This document shows positions 50,763-60,621 of a stretch of DNA of 64,000 nucleotides, in pieces; within the stretch, counting starts at the first letter, position 1, and every line of letters begins with the position of its first letter. The stretch comes from Planotetraspora thailandica (lineage in GTDB: Bacteria; Actinomycetota; Actinomycetes; Streptosporangiales; Streptosporangiaceae): positions 62,001 through 126,000 of the forward strand of contig NZ_BOOR01000005.1 in assembly GCF_016863335.1 (NCBI RefSeq). Reading direction: 5' to 3'. The notes beneath the pieces were generated by a model. That model had not been told where the DNA came from. It did not search any database and saw only the letters and a list, made by a program, of their open reading frames with translations. The position numbers were made by a program, and so were the translations under genes.

Positions 50763-51722
50763 ATGGATCGCTGGGGCATGACGATTCCGTTCTTCGACCA
50801 GACGCTCAGCGGGTCGCGGGAGCTCATCGCGGCTCTGCCCGAGTTGGGCTACACGGACGCCTGGTCGGCCGAGGTGAGCGGCATGGACGGCTTCGTTCCC
50901 CTGGCCCTCGCCGCGCAGTGGGCCCCCGAGCTCCGCCTGGGCACGGCGATCGTCCCGGTGTCCACCCGGGGTCCCGGCCTGCTCGCCATGTCCGCGGCGA
51001 CCCTGGCCGATCTCGCGCCGGGCCGGTTCGTGCTCGGCATCGGCGCGTCGTCCCCGGTGATCGTGGAGAACTGGAACTCCGGAGAGTTCGTCAAGCCGTA
51101 CGCCCGCACCCGTGACACCCTGCGTTTCCTGCGGGCGGCGCTCGCCGGGGAGAAGGTCACGCAGGCGTACGAGACCTTCGAGGTGAAGGGCTTCCGATTG
51201 GAGAACGCCCCAGCCGTCCCGCCCAAGATCGTGCTGGCCGCGCTGCGCCCCGGCATGCTTCGCCTGGCCGCGCGGGAGGCCGACGGCGCGATCACCAACT
51301 GGGTCTCGCCCTCCGACGTACGGAAGGTCCGGGCCGAACTGGGGGAAGGGACCGAGCTGATCGCGCGCCTGTTCGTGATGGTCGGCGAAGACGCGGCCCG
51401 GGTGCGCGAGTCGGCCCGCCGGATGCTCGCCGCCTATCTCACCGTCCCCGTGTACGCGGCCTTCCACGACTGGCTGGGCAGGGGCGACGTACTGCGCCCG
51501 ATGCAGGAGGCGTGGGCGGCCGGCGACCGGCGGGCCGCGGTGAAGGCGATTCCCGACGAGGTCGTCGACGACCTGATCGTGCACGGGGACGCCGCCACGT
51601 GCCGGGCCCGCATCAGGGAGTATGTGGCGAACGGTCTGGACACCCCTGTGCTCGCGCCGCTCGCCGGTGGTGACGTGCCCGTCGACCAGGCGGTGCGCGA
51701 CCTCGCGCCCGTGCTCGGCTGA
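50763..51722 (+). CDS. LLM-class (luciferase-like) F420-dependent oxidoreductase
   Basis: 319 aa from ATG at 50763 (GGAGGGTG upstream). TIM-barrel luciferase-like monooxygenase fold: DRWGMTIPFFDQTLSGSREL, LRLGTAIVPVSTRGP, GRFVLGIGASSP, and the C-terminal ATCRARIREYVANGLDTPVL. In actinomycetes such enzymes usually use F420. Substrate unknown. Follows the TetR gene in the same direction by 57 bases. Confidence 0.92.
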   Translation: MDRWGMTIPFFDQTLSGSRELIAALPELGYTDAWSAEVSGMDGFVPLALAAQWAPELRLGTAIVPVSTRGPGLLAMSAATLADLAPGRFVLGIGASSPVIVENWNSGEFVKPYARTRDTLRFLRAALAGEKVTQAYETFEVKGFRLENAPAVPPKIVLAALRPGMLRLAAREADGAITNWVSPSDVRKVRAELGEGTELIARLFVMVGEDAARVRESARRMLAAYLTVPVYAAFHDWLGRGDVLRPMQEAWAAGDRRAAVKAIPDEVVDDLIVHGDAATCRARIREYVANGLDTPVLAPLAGGDVPVDQAVRDLAPVLG

Positions 51723-51747
51723 CGTCGCCCACAGGCTCCGAGGTCTA

Positions 51748-51762
51748 TCCACAGGCTGTGGA
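51748..51762. promoter_or_regulatory. TCCACA/TGTGGA dyad, DnaA-box-like
   Basis: TCCACA GGC TGTGGA, a perfect 6-3-6 palindrome between the LLM and YkvA genes. Each arm resembles the core of an actinomycete DnaA box. One isolated pair is weak evidence. Confidence 0.25.
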
Positions 51763-51846
51763 AAGTCAACCAGGCGGAACCGCACCGGAGCCCAGCGACG
51801 TTAACAAGATGGCAAAGGGGGCAGGTTGTCTCTCGGAGGTGGCGGC

Positions 51847-52212
51847 ATGGCGAAGGCGGGACGTGCGGCGGCGACGTGGCGTGCTTACCGGGAGATCTCC
51901 CGGCCGGGATCGCCCGGTCTGATGAGCCGGGTGAGGGCGCTTCCCCGGATGGTCCGCCGCTCGCTCAGGGGTGACTATCCCGGGCTGTCCAAGGGCAAGC
52001 TGACCATGCTGGGGCTGGCCGTGGCCTACATCGTGTCCCCGGTCGACGCGATCCCCGAATTCCTGCCCGCCATCGGCGTCGTCGACGACTTCGGCGTCTT
52101 CCTCTGGCTGATGACGTCGCTGCTGGGCGAGAGCGGGCGGTACGTCCAGTGGGAGCGCGCCGGGCTCCCGCACGGCGGACATCACTACAAGGGGCACCCC
52201 CGTCGCCGGTAA
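51847..52212 (+). CDS. YkvA (DUF1232) family membrane protein
   Basis: 121 aa from ATG at 51847, preceded by GGAGGTGGCGGC. The DUF1232 signature is LGLAVAYIVSPVDAIPEFLP followed by VVDDFGVFLWLMTSLL, which forms a membrane-inserted hairpin. Basic N-terminus. Function of the family is not established. Confidence 0.9.
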   Translation: MAKAGRAAATWRAYREISRPGSPGLMSRVRALPRMVRRSLRGDYPGLSKGKLTMLGLAVAYIVSPVDAIPEFLPAIGVVDDFGVFLWLMTSLLGESGRYVQWERAGLPHGGHHYKGHPRRR

Positions 52213-52230
52213 AACCCCCCATATGTGTAG

Positions 52231-52245
52231 GGTATTCTCTATACC
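52231..52245. promoter_or_regulatory. Short dyad upstream of DUF1684 gene
   Basis: GGTAT TCTCT ATACC in the short AT-rich gap between YkvA and DUF1684 genes (around 52213-52260). Could be an operator for the DUF1684/importer transcript. Confidence 0.35.
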
Positions 52246-52315
52246 TCTCTAAAGGTGCATTTGTGACATCGGCGAGAGGTTTCCCCACCCCGGAACGAAT
52301 AGAGCTGCCCACGCC

Positions 52316-53041
52316 ATGCCCGCACTCGCCTCGACACGCACCATTGAATCCGCGCGTGCGAACTGGGACGCCTGGAGGGCCTCCCGGCTCGCGGCCGTGA
52401 CATCGCCCACAGGCAACCTCGCGCTCGTGGAGACCCGCTGGTCGGCGCCGGACGCGAACCAGTCGCCGGAAGAGGCGCTCGCCGGGCAGCCTGACACCGT
52501 GACGGCCACCACGCTGGAGCGGCGGCACATCGGCACCGGCGACGTGGAACGCGGCATCCGTCTCTGGGATGCCGACTCCCCGGCGATCCGCCACTTCGAG
52601 ACCATCGACGTCTTCCCGTTCGCCCCCGAATGGGTGATCGAGGCCACCTACACCCCGGTGCCCGGATCGCGGGCGGTGCCGTTCGAGCACATCCGCGACA
52701 ACGGCGGCACGCGTGATCTCGTGGTCCCCGGCGACATCACCTTCACCCTGGACGGCGTCGCCTACAACCTGAGCGCCTTCGACGACGAGGGGACACTGCT
52801 GCTCGTCTTCGGCGACCCGACCAACGGCTCGGTGACGTACGGCGCCGGGCGTTTCCTCACGGTGCCGCACGAGCCCGGATCCGGCACGGTCGTCCTCGAC
52901 TTCAACCAGGCCTTCGTGCCGCCGTGCGGCTTCTCCGTGCACTACAACTGTCCGCTGCCGCCGTTCCAGAACCGCTTCCCCGTTCCGGTCGAGGCCGGCG
53001 AGAAGCGACCCGTCTTCACCGGCGATTTCCAGCCGTACTGA
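52316..53041 (+). CDS. DUF1684 family protein
   Basis: 241 aa, no signal peptide. The family core is a beta-rich domain with FSVHYNCPLPPFQNRFPVPV near the C-terminus and TYGAGRFLTVPH before it, typical of DUF1684. Function unknown; it is placed immediately upstream of a peptide-type ABC importer, possibly the same transcript. Confidence 0.92.
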   Translation: MPALASTRTIESARANWDAWRASRLAAVTSPTGNLALVETRWSAPDANQSPEEALAGQPDTVTATTLERRHIGTGDVERGIRLWDADSPAIRHFETIDVFPFAPEWVIEATYTPVPGSRAVPFEHIRDNGGTRDLVVPGDITFTLDGVAYNLSAFDDEGTLLLVFGDPTNGSVTYGAGRFLTVPHEPGSGTVVLDFNQAFVPPCGFSVHYNCPLPPFQNRFPVPVEAGEKRPVFTGDFQPY

Positions 53042-53196
53042 GCACGCCGCGCCTGAAAAGGCCGCACCGAGCATTCGGCCGCAACACCCGGCTCTTCACC
53101 GGCGGCCGTATCGAATGACACACCAGCGCCCCCCGCAGTTCCCGCACCACCGCCATCGCATGCCCGGTGGCCCGACGGCCACCACCAGGAGAAACA

Positions 53197-54720
53197 GTGA
53201 ACAGGAAGACGACGTCGCTCATCGGCGCAGCGGTGCTCGCGCTCGCTCTGGCCGCCTGCGGCGGCACGGGCTCATCGGGCTCGGCCGGCAGCACGCCGGC
53301 CGCCGGCGCTTTCAACAAGGACGCGACCATCCAGATCGGGTCGCTCTACGAGCCGCAGAACCTCGACAACACGGCGGGCGGAGGCCAGGGCGTCACCGAG
53401 GCGTTCAACGGCAACGTCTACGAGGGGCTGTTCAAGCTCACCGACGACGGCAAGGTCGAGAACCTCCTCGCCAAGGACTACAAGGTGAGCGCCGACGGCC
53501 TCACCTACACCCTCACCCTGCGCGACGGCGTGAAGTTCCACTCCGGCAAGCCGCTGACCTCGGCCGACGTGAAATACAGCATCGAGAAGGTCACCGCGCC
53601 CGATTCGCAGTCGGCGCGCAAGAGCAGCTTCGACATGATCAAGAAGATCGAGACTCCGGACGATCAAACGGTAGTCGTCACGCTGTCGAGCAAGTCGATC
53701 TCGTTCGTCTACAACCTGAGCTACATCTGGATCATCAATGACCAGGCCAAAAGCCTCACGACCTCGGAAGACGGCACGGGGCCGTACACGCTGGGCACGT
53801 GGAAGCGCGGCTCCACGCTGAGCCTTGAGCGCTTCGCGGGCTACTGGGGCACGCCTCCCACCAACAAGGAGGTCGTGTTCCACTACTTCACCGACGCGAC
53901 CGCGCTCAACAACGCGCTGCTGACCAACGCCGTCGACGTCGTCACCAGCGAGCAGAGCCCCGACGCGCTGGCCCAGTTCGACGGCAACTCGAACTACAAG
54001 GTCAACAACGGGCACTCCACGACCAAGCTCCTGCTCGCCTTCAACGACAGGAAGGCGCCGTTCGACAAGCCGCTCGTCCGCAAGGCGGTCACCTCGGCGA
54101 TCGACAACAAGAAGCTGCTCAACTCCATCTGGGGCGACTACGGCACGCTGATCGGCTCGATGGTGCCCCCGACCGACCCGTGGTACGAGGACCTCACCAA
54201 GGTCAACCCGTACGACCCGGCGCTGGCCAAGAAGGAGCTGACCGACGCGGGCTACGCCAACGGGTTCAGCTTCACCCTCGACACCCCGAACTACGACCCG
54301 CACCCCACGGCGGCGACGTTCATCAAGTCGGAGCTGGCCAAGGTCGGCATCACGGTGAACATCAACATCATCACCGCCGACCAGTGGTACACGAAGGTCT
54401 ACAAGAACCACGACTTCGCCGCGACGATGCAGGAGCACGTCAACGACCGTGACGTCGTCTGGTACGGCGACCCGACGTTCTACTGGGGCTACGACAACCC
54501 GCAGGTCACCGACTGGGTGAAGCAGGCCGAGCAGTCGGACACCACCGACGAGCAGACGGCCCTGCTCAAGACGGTCAACGAGCAGATCGCCGCGGACGCC
54601 GCCAGCGACTGGCTGTACCTCTACCCGCAGATCGTCGTCGCCTCCTCGTCGCTGTCGGGCTACCCCCTCAACGGGCTCAACTCGCAGTTCTACGCCTACG
54701 GAATCAAGAAGACCGCCTGA
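53197..54720 (+). CDS. ABC importer substrate-binding lipoprotein, family 5
   Basis: 507 aa from GTG at 53197 (CAGGAGAAACA upstream). Lipoprotein signal with lipobox L18-A-A-C21. SBP_bac_5 features: LRDGVKFHSGKPLTSADVKY, ATALNNALLTNAVDVVTS, PLVRKAVTSAIDNKKLLNSI. It binds oligopeptides, nickel or similar ligands and delivers them to the permease pair encoded downstream. First gene of a five-gene importer operon. Confidence 0.95.
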   Translation: MNRKTTSLIGAAVLALALAACGGTGSSGSAGSTPAAGAFNKDATIQIGSLYEPQNLDNTAGGGQGVTEAFNGNVYEGLFKLTDDGKVENLLAKDYKVSADGLTYTLTLRDGVKFHSGKPLTSADVKYSIEKVTAPDSQSARKSSFDMIKKIETPDDQTVVVTLSSKSISFVYNLSYIWIINDQAKSLTTSEDGTGPYTLGTWKRGSTLSLERFAGYWGTPPTNKEVVFHYFTDATALNNALLTNAVDVVTSEQSPDALAQFDGNSNYKVNNGHSTTKLLLAFNDRKAPFDKPLVRKAVTSAIDNKKLLNSIWGDYGTLIGSMVPPTDPWYEDLTKVNPYDPALAKKELTDAGYANGFSFTLDTPNYDPHPTAATFIKSELAKVGITVNINIITADQWYTKVYKNHDFAATMQEHVNDRDVVWYGDPTFYWGYDNPQVTDWVKQAEQSDTTDEQTALLKTVNEQIAADAASDWLYLYPQIVVASSSLSGYPLNGLNSQFYAYGIKKTA

Positions 54721-54789
54721 CGCCCCCGCCCCGGCCTGTACGGCAGGCCGGGGCGGCCCCGCAATGACTCCCGCATCGATCGGACCCCG

Positions 54790-55755
54790 ATGACCGCCTA
54801 CCTGCTGCGCCGGACGGCGTTCCTCGTCGTCTCGCTGCTCCTGGCCGCGGCCGTCCTGTTCCTGCTCCTGCGCCTGCTGCCCGGCGACCCCGCCAACTCG
54901 CTGCTGTCGGTCGGCGCCACCCCGGACCAGATCGCGGCCGCCCGCCACCAGATCGGGACCGACCGCCCGCTGGCCGCGCAGTTCGTCTCCTGGATCGGCC
55001 AGATGGCGACCTTCGACCTCGGCACGTCGTTCGTCAGCACGCTCCCGGTCGGCCCGGAGATCGCCTCGCGTCTGGCCGTCACGGTGCCGCTCACCCTGCT
55101 GTCGTTCGCGCTCGCCGTCGTCGTGGCGCTGCCCGTCGGGTTCGTCGCCGCGCACAAGGCGGACACCTGGTACGGCACGCTGCTGAGCGGCGTCTCTCAG
55201 CTCGGCATCGCGGTGCCGGTCTTCTGGGTCGGCATGCTCCTGATCACGGTGTTCTCGCTTTCGCTGCGGGTGCTGCCCGCGGGGGGCTTCCCACAGGACG
55301 ACTGGGCCGATCCCGCGCAGGCGCTCACATCGCTCGTGCTGCCGGTCGTCACGATCGCGCTCGTCATGGCGGCGTCGCTCATCCGCTATGTGCGCTCGGC
55401 CACGCTGGACGTGCTCGGCAGCGACTACCTGCGCACATCACGCGCGCTCGGCTCGTCCTTCGCCCGCGCGATGTGGCGGCATGGCCTGCGCAACGCGATC
55501 GTGCCGGTCATCTCGATCCTGGGCATCGAACTGGCCACCACCTTCCTCGGCGCGGTCGTCGTCGAGAGCGTCTTCGCCCTGCCCGGGCTCGGCGGCATGC
55601 TCGTGAAGGGGCTCGCCCAGCACGACTACCCGGTCATCCAGGGCATCCTGTTCGTCAGCACGCTCGTCGTGCTGGTCATCGGCTTCGTCGCCGACCTCGC
55701 GCAACGCCTCATCGATCCGCGGCTGCGCCATTCGCTCGCCAGGGACGCCCGATGA
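54790..55755 (+). CDS. ABC importer permease, DppB/OppB type
   Basis: 321 aa, six membrane helices. N-terminal YLLRRTAFLVVSLLLAAAVL, the long first external loop with LPGDPANSLLSVGATPDQIA, and the EAA loop (YLRTSRALGSSFARAMWRHG). The stop overlaps the next permease start (ATGA). Forms the heterodimeric channel with the 55752 product. Confidence 0.95.
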   Translation: MTAYLLRRTAFLVVSLLLAAAVLFLLLRLLPGDPANSLLSVGATPDQIAAARHQIGTDRPLAAQFVSWIGQMATFDLGTSFVSTLPVGPEIASRLAVTVPLTLLSFALAVVVALPVGFVAAHKADTWYGTLLSGVSQLGIAVPVFWVGMLLITVFSLSLRVLPAGGFPQDDWADPAQALTSLVLPVVTIALVMAASLIRYVRSATLDVLGSDYLRTSRALGSSFARAMWRHGLRNAIVPVISILGIELATTFLGAVVVESVFALPGLGGMLVKGLAQHDYPVIQGILFVSTLVVLVIGFVADLAQRLIDPRLRHSLARDAR

Positions 55756-56591
55756 GCGCCCAGGCTCGTACGGCCAGGCGCCGATCGCTTCCGCTCACCG
55801 CGGGCTGCGTGCTCGTCGGCCTGGTGGTCGCCGTCGCGGTCGTGTCGCTCTTCTGGGTGCCGTTCACCCCGGACGACACCTCGGGCGACCGGCTGATGCC
55901 ACCCGGCCTGCCGCACCTGCTCGGCACCGACAAGCTGGGCCGCGACCTCCTCACACAGCTGATGATCGGCGCGCGGATCGCCCTTGCGGCGGGGGCGGGA
56001 TCGGTCGTGCTGGGCGGGGTGATCGGTCTGGCCGCCGGTCTCGCCGCCGGGTTCGCCACCCGGTGGCTGGACGACGTCGTCTCGGCCCTGCTGGACATCC
56101 TCATCGCGTTTCCGACGCTGCTGCTGGCCATGCTCGTCGCCGCCACCCAGACGGCCTCGCTCACCTCGGCGATCGTTGCGATCGGGCTGGCCATGTCGGC
56201 GATCGTCGCCCGGCTCACCCGGGTGCTCGTCAAGCGCGTGCTCGCCCAGGACTACATCACGGCCTCGCGCACGTCGGGCACGTCGTGGCCCCGCGTCATC
56301 GCCGAGCATGTGCTGCCGAACATCTGGCCCACACTCACGGTCAATCTGGCGCTCCAGTTCGGCCTGGCCGTACTGGCGGAGGCGAGCCTGTCCTATCTCG
56401 GTCTGGGCGCGCCGCCGCCGAACGCGTCGTGGGGACGCATGCTCGCCGAGGCCCAGGCGAGCGTCTTCATCGCCCCGGTCGGCGTGATCGCCCCGGGCGT
56501 GCTCATCGTCCTGCTCGTCGTGGGCGTCAACCTGGTCGCGGACGGCCTGCGTGACGTCGCCGACCCGACCCGGAGGAGGCGGCGGCGATGA
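55752..56591 (+). CDS. ABC importer permease, DppC/OppC type
   Basis: 279 aa. Features: HLLGTDKLGRDLLTQLMIGA after the first helix (the typical GTDxxGRD box) and the EAA loop YITASRTSGTSWPRVIAEHV. Six membrane helices, C-terminal poly-Arg tail. Overlaps both neighbours by 4 bases. Confidence 0.95.
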   Translation: MSAQARTARRRSLPLTAGCVLVGLVVAVAVVSLFWVPFTPDDTSGDRLMPPGLPHLLGTDKLGRDLLTQLMIGARIALAAGAGSVVLGGVIGLAAGLAAGFATRWLDDVVSALLDILIAFPTLLLAMLVAATQTASLTSAIVAIGLAMSAIVARLTRVLVKRVLAQDYITASRTSGTSWPRVIAEHVLPNIWPTLTVNLALQFGLAVLAEASLSYLGLGAPPPNASWGRMLAEAQASVFIAPVGVIAPGVLIVLLVVGVNLVADGLRDVADPTRRRRRR

Positions 56592-57412
56592 GCCTGCTGG
56601 AGGTCGCAGGACTGCACGTGCGCGCGGCCGGCGGCCGCGACCTGGTCAGCGACCTGTCGTTCACCGTCGAGGCGGGCGAGCGGTTCGGCCTGATCGGCGA
56701 GTCCGGCTCAGGAAAGTCGCTGACCGCGTTGGCGATCATGGGCTTGCTGCCGCCGGGGATGACCGCCTCCGGCAGCGTCGTGTTCGACGCGCCCGGCACG
56801 GACCGCACGGAGGTCGTCGGCGCCCCAGAGCGGCGGCTCACCCGGTTGCGGGGGCAGGTCACGAGCGTGGTCTTCCAGGAGCCGCTCACCGCGCTCGACC
56901 CGCTCATGCGGATCGGCCGCCAGGTCGCCGAGCCGTTGCGGCGCAGGCAGGGGCTGCGCGGCCGCGCCCTGGACAAGGCGGTGCTCGCCGCCCTCGAAGA
57001 GGTACGGCTGGCCGAGCCGCGCCGGATCGCCCGGGCCTACCCGCATGAGATCTCCGGCGGGCAGCGCCAGCGTGTGGCGATCGCCATGGCGCTCGCATGC
57101 AGGCCCGCCCTGCTGATCGCCGACGAGCCGACCACTGCGCTCGACGTGACCGTGCAGGCCGAGGTGCTCGCGCTGCTCGACGGCCTGGTCGCCGAGCGCT
57201 CCATGGCCCTGCTGTTCATCAGCCACGACCTCGCGGTCGTGGCCGGCCTCACCGACCACGTCCTCATTCTCAAGGACGGTGCCGCGGTCGAGTCGGGAAG
57301 CGCCCTCGACGTCGTGAACGACCCCCGGCATCCGTACGCGCGCGAGCTGGTGGACAGCGCCAGGGTGCTCGACGCGGCCCTGGACAGGTTGAAAGGGGGA
57401 GGAACGCCATGA
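56588..57412 (+). CDS. ABC importer ATPase, DppD/OppD type
   Basis: 274 aa. Walker [11 protein letters not shown]-loop [17 protein letters not shown], signature [15 protein letters not shown], Walker [15 protein letters not shown]-loop [11 protein letters not shown]. Slightly shorter than typical OppD and without the C-terminal Cys-rich iron-sulfur extension. Overlaps the next ATPase start by 4 bases. Confidence 0.95.
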   Translation: MSLLEVAGLHVRAAGGRDLVSDLSFTVEAGERFGLIGESGSGKSLTALAIMGLLPPGMTASGSVVFDAPGTDRTEVVGAPERRLTRLRGQVTSVVFQEPLTALDPLMRIGRQVAEPLRRRQGLRGRALDKAVLAALEEVRLAEPRRIARAYPHEISGGQRQRVAIAMALACRPALLIADEPTTALDVTVQAEVLALLDGLVAERSMALLFISHDLAVVAGLTDHVLILKDGAAVESGSALDVVNDPRHPYARELVDSARVLDAALDRLKGGGTP

Positions 57413-58203
57413 TCCCGCCGATCATCGAGGCGCGTGAGGCGGGCTTCGCCTACCGCCGCTCCGCCCCCGTGCTCGCGGACGTGTCCGTCGAGGTCACGCG
57501 GGGCAGGGGCGTGGCCCTGGTGGGCGAGTCGGGTGCGGGGAAGACCACGCTGCTGCGCCTGCTGCTCGGGCTGGCCGCCCCGACGAGCGGGAGCGTCCTG
57601 TTCGACGGCGCCCCGCTCGCCCTCGGCGACAAGCGGCTCATGCGCGGCTTCCGGAGCTCCGTGCAGACGGTCTTCCAGGATCCGTACTCGTCGCTCGACC
57701 CGCGCCAGAGCGTCGGCAGGATCGTCTCCGAGCCGCTCCGTTCGCTCGGCCTGACGGCCGGTGGGCCGCGCGCCACCCGGCGCGCCGAGGCCGCCGAGCG
57801 CGTCGCCGCGGCGTTGCGGGCCGTCGGTCTCCCCGAGGACGCCGCCGCCCGCTATCCCCACGAGTTCTCCGGCGGGCAGCGGCAGCGGGTCGCCATCGCC
57901 CGCGCGATCGTGTGCGAGCCGCGCGTGCTGCTGGCCGACGAGCCCGTCAGCGCCCTCGACGTGTCGACCCGGGTGCGCATCGTCGACCTGCTGGCCGAGC
58001 TGAGGGAGACCCGCGGCCTGACCGTCGTGATGGTCTCCCACGACCTCGCCGTCGTGGCCGCCCTGTGCCCACAGGTGGCCGTGCTGGAGCGGGGCCGCGT
58101 CGTGGAGCAGGGCGACACCGCCGACGTCCTGGGCTCGCCCCGCCACCCCTACACCCGCAGGCTGGTCCAGAGCGTGCCCAGGCTGCCCGCCAGGCCCGCC
58201 TAG
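57409..58203 (+). CDS. ABC importer ATPase, DppF/OppF type
   Basis: 264 aa from ATG at 57409 (GGGGGAGGAACGCC upstream). Walker [11 protein letters not shown]-loop [14 protein letters not shown], signature [15 protein letters not shown], Walker [15 protein letters not shown]-loop [10 protein letters not shown]. Last gene of the importer operon; it ends 4 bases inside the convergent amidohydrolase gene. Confidence 0.95.
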   Translation: MIPPIIEAREAGFAYRRSAPVLADVSVEVTRGRGVALVGESGAGKTTLLRLLLGLAAPTSGSVLFDGAPLALGDKRLMRGFRSSVQTVFQDPYSSLDPRQSVGRIVSEPLRSLGLTAGGPRATRRAEAAERVAAALRAVGLPEDAAARYPHEFSGGQRQRVAIARAIVCEPRVLLADEPVSALDVSTRVRIVDLLAELRETRGLTVVMVSHDLAVVAALCPQVAVLERGRVVEQGDTADVLGSPRHPYTRRLVQSVPRLPARPA

Positions 58204-59396
58204 AGCTCCTCCATCCGGAGCCAGGCCCGGGACGGCAGGGGATGCCCGAACAGGCGTGCGGCGTTGCCGTACGCCACCCTGGCGACGTCGGCGGGCGGCA
58301 GGATGCCGAGGTTCTTCGTCACCGACTGCTGAGTGTCCGGCCAGGTGGACTCGGCCCTCGGGTAGCCGCTCTCCAGCAGCACGTGCTCCATGCCCACCGC
58401 GAGCCTGACCCCGCCCAGCGCGCTGTCGTCGAGCGTGCCGAAGAAGAAGTTCCGCCGCAGCACCTCGCTGGGCTTGAGGCCGCCCTCCCAGGTGGTCTCG
58501 TTCGCCACCGGGTGGTCGAGCGCGTAGTCGGCTCGTTCGGAGAGCATCGGCAACCAGCCGACGCCGCCCTCCACGATCAGGATGCGCAGGGCGGGGAACC
58601 GCAGCGGAATGCCCGACCACAGCCAGTCGGCGCAGGCGAACATCGCGCTCGCCGGGATGAGCGTGGTGATCGCCTCGATCGGGGTGTCGGTGGAGGGCAC
58701 GGGCGCCCACGACGACGATCCCGTGTGCAGGCAGACGACAGTGCCGGTCTCCTCGCAGGCGGCGAAGAACGGGTCCCAGTGACCGCTGTGGATCGACGGC
58801 AGTCGCAGCCGCGTCGGGAACTCAGGGAAGACGACGGCCTTGAAGCCCCGCGCGGCGTTGTCCCTGATCTCCTTGGCCGCGACCTCCGGGTCGGGCAGCC
58901 AGGGCAACTGCAGCGCGATCATCCGCTCGGGGTAGGTGCCGGCCCACACGTCCACGTGCCAGTCGTTCCACGCCCTCACCAGCGCCAGGCCGAGGTCCTG
59001 GTCGCGTGTCCTGGCGAAGGGCATGCCCGCCTGCCCGGCGAGCATTCCGGGGAAGCACAGGGCGGCCCAGATCCCACCGCGGTCCATGTCTTCGATCCGG
59101 GCCTCGATGTCGTAGCAGCCGGGCCGCATGTCCTCGAAGCGGACGGGGTCGAGCGTCCACTGCTCCTTGGGCAGGCCGGCGCCCACGTCGAGCCCCGCGC
59201 ACGGATAGGTGGCCCCGCCGTACCGCCACACCTGGTGGCCGGCGTCGGTCTCGACGACCTTGGGGGCGAGGTCCTTGTATTTCTCCGGCAGGCGGTCGTC
59301 GAACAGGTCAGCCGGCTCGATCAGGTGATCATCGGCTGATATGACCACGTACTTCCGCTGCCTCGGCTCTGGGTCGGGATTGGAAGGCGTAGTCAC
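58200..59396 (-). CDS. Amidohydrolase-family protein (ACMSD-like)
   Basis: 398 aa from GTG at 59396. N-terminal metal-type motif [14 protein letters not shown], central [16 protein letters not shown] and CLHTGSSSW (His likely metal ligand), C-terminal [19 protein letters not shown], where family members usually have xTDYPHxDxTWP. The Asp of TDYPH is Gly-Tyr-Pro-Arg in this copy, so the last metal ligand may differ. Substrate unknown. Convergent with the importer operon. Confidence 0.88.
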   Translation of the reverse strand: MTTPSNPDPEPRQRKYVVISADDHLIEPADLFDDRLPEKYKDLAPKVVETDAGHQVWRYGGATYPCAGLDVGAGLPKEQWTLDPVRFEDMRPGCYDIEARIEDMDRGGIWAALCFPGMLAGQAGMPFARTRDQDLGLALVRAWNDWHVDVWAGTYPERMIALQLPWLPDPEVAAKEIRDNAARGFKAVVFPEFPTRLRLPSIHSGHWDPFFAACEETGTVVCLHTGSSSWAPVPSTDTPIEAITTLIPASAMFACADWLWSGIPLRFPALRILIVEGGVGWLPMLSERADYALDHPVANETTWEGGLKPSEVLRRNFFFGTLDDSALGGVRLAVGMEHVLLESGYPRAESTWPDTQQSVTKNLGILPPADVARVAYGNAARLFGHPLPSRAWLRMEEL

Positions 59397-59501
59397 GTTA
59401 GTAAACCGTAGAGGCTAGGGATAACACCGAACAAGCTGCAAGGTCTCCGGTTGGTATCCGTTCGTTCACCCGGCGGGGTCTTCACGTCGCGGTCAGGGGT
59501 T

Positions 59502-59609
59502 TCACCGTACGGCATGGGCCCGTCCGGGGTAGTCGATCACCAGGCCGTCGGAGACGCCGGCCTCCGCGTATTCGGCGCCGGCGTGTTTCATCCAGATCAG
59601 GGAGCGCAT
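59502..59609 (-). CDS. Possible 35-residue protein
   Basis: ATG at 59609 follows GGAGGCCCG closely. Translation MRSLIWMKHAGAEYAEAGVS then DGLVIDYPGRAHAVR. It lies between SURF1 and the amidohydrolase, both on the same strand. It could be a true small protein or a remnant; no family recognised. Confidence 0.35.
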   Translation of the reverse strand: MRSLIWMKHAGAEYAEAGVSDGLVIDYPGRAHAVR

Positions 59610-59698
59610 CGGGCCTCCGTAGCTCGGGGGGAAAGCCGGTCTGGACAACCCTACGGACTAGCGGTCGCTTCGGTGCGGCGGCCCGGCGATCTGGTGTC

Positions 59699-60529
59699 TC
59701 AGCCCTCCGCCTCCGTGGGCTGCCGAATCACCGCTTTTTGGGTGGAAACCGGCTCCCCGGAAGTTCCGGAGGTCCGCGCGGCGGCGGTTTGGAGGTCCTG
59801 AGCCTCGCGGCGGATGAGGAGGAACCAGCCGCCGACGGCCACGCCGATGAACAGCCACCACTGGACGGCGTAGGCCAGGTTGAGGCCGCCGCCGTCTCCC
59901 GTGTCGGGCGTGGGGACCGGGTCCGGCGCCGCTCCGGTCTGCGGCTGCTGCGCGGTCAGCTCGACGAATCCGCCGTACAGCGGGTAGGACAGCGTCTTCC
60001 CGATGTCGGTGGTGTTGATCAGCAGGATCTGGCCGGGGGGCAGGCCGCTGCGGTTTCTGATCCCCGTCGTGTCCTCGGTCTCTGCGGGCCTGAGCCGTCC
60101 GGTGACGGTCACCTCGCCCGTGGGGGCCGGCGGCACCTGGGGAGGGCTGTCGGCGGTCGCCCCGGCCGGCACCCAGCCGCGGTTGACCAGCACGGTCCCG
60201 CCGGAGGTCGTCAGGGGGGTGATCACGTAGAAGCCGACGACGCTGTTCTGCGTGCGCCGCCGCACCACGAGTTCGTGCGCCGGGTCGTAGCTGCCCTGAA
60301 CGGTGACGGGGCGGAACTTCACCGCGTTCGGCACCGATCCGCCCACCTTGTCGAGCGTCGGCAGGGGGACGGGCGCGCTGTTGAGGTTGGCCGTGATCAG
60401 TGTCCTGGCGGCCGATTTCTCCTCGAATCGCCCCAACTGCCATCGGCCCAGGAAGACGAAGGCGGGGATGAGCGCGAGCACGAGCACGTGGAACCCGAGC
60501 CAGCGCGGCGTGAGGAGGAACCGGTACAC
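59699..60529 (-). CDS. SURF1-family cytochrome oxidase assembly protein
   Basis: 276 aa. Two membrane helices, at about 12-30 and 218-236, bracket a large external domain, as in SURF1. Signatures: LGRWQLGRFEEKSA after helix 1, GGTVLVNRGWVPAGA in the middle, and NLAYAVQWWLFIGVAVGGW near the end. SURF1 helps insert haem a during assembly of aa3-type cytochrome c oxidase. A disordered C-terminal tail follows. Confidence 0.95.
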   Translation of the reverse strand: MYRFLLTPRWLGFHVLVLALIPAFVFLGRWQLGRFEEKSAARTLITANLNSAPVPLPTLDKVGGSVPNAVKFRPVTVQGSYDPAHELVVRRRTQNSVVGFYVITPLTTSGGTVLVNRGWVPAGATADSPPQVPPAPTGEVTVTGRLRPAETEDTTGIRNRSGLPPGQILLINTTDIGKTLSYPLYGGFVELTAQQPQTGAAPDPVPTPDTGDGGGLNLAYAVQWWLFIGVAVGGWFLLIRREAQDLQTAAARTSGTSGEPVSTQKAVIRQPTEAEG

Positions 60530-60621
60530 GCAACCAGGGTAGGCAGCCGGGTGAGCGGTCCCGCCCTCAGGTCGTGTCCCAGCCGCCCGCGCCCCGGGTC
60601 GGGCGAGGAGTCACGGCCCGT

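Noticed and set aside
51748-51762. Replication origin
   Set aside because: Only one DnaA-box-like dyad; a real origin would show a cluster of boxes and dnaA nearby.
53272-55155. 627-residue antisense frame over the importer genes
   Set aside because: Composition is Gly/Arg/Val-rich and low in complexity, typical of the complementary frame of a high-GC gene; the plus strand has a clear lipoprotein and permease.
57037-58710. 557-residue antisense frame over the last ATPase and amidohydrolase
   Set aside because: Crosses two well-supported genes with no family similarity of its own.
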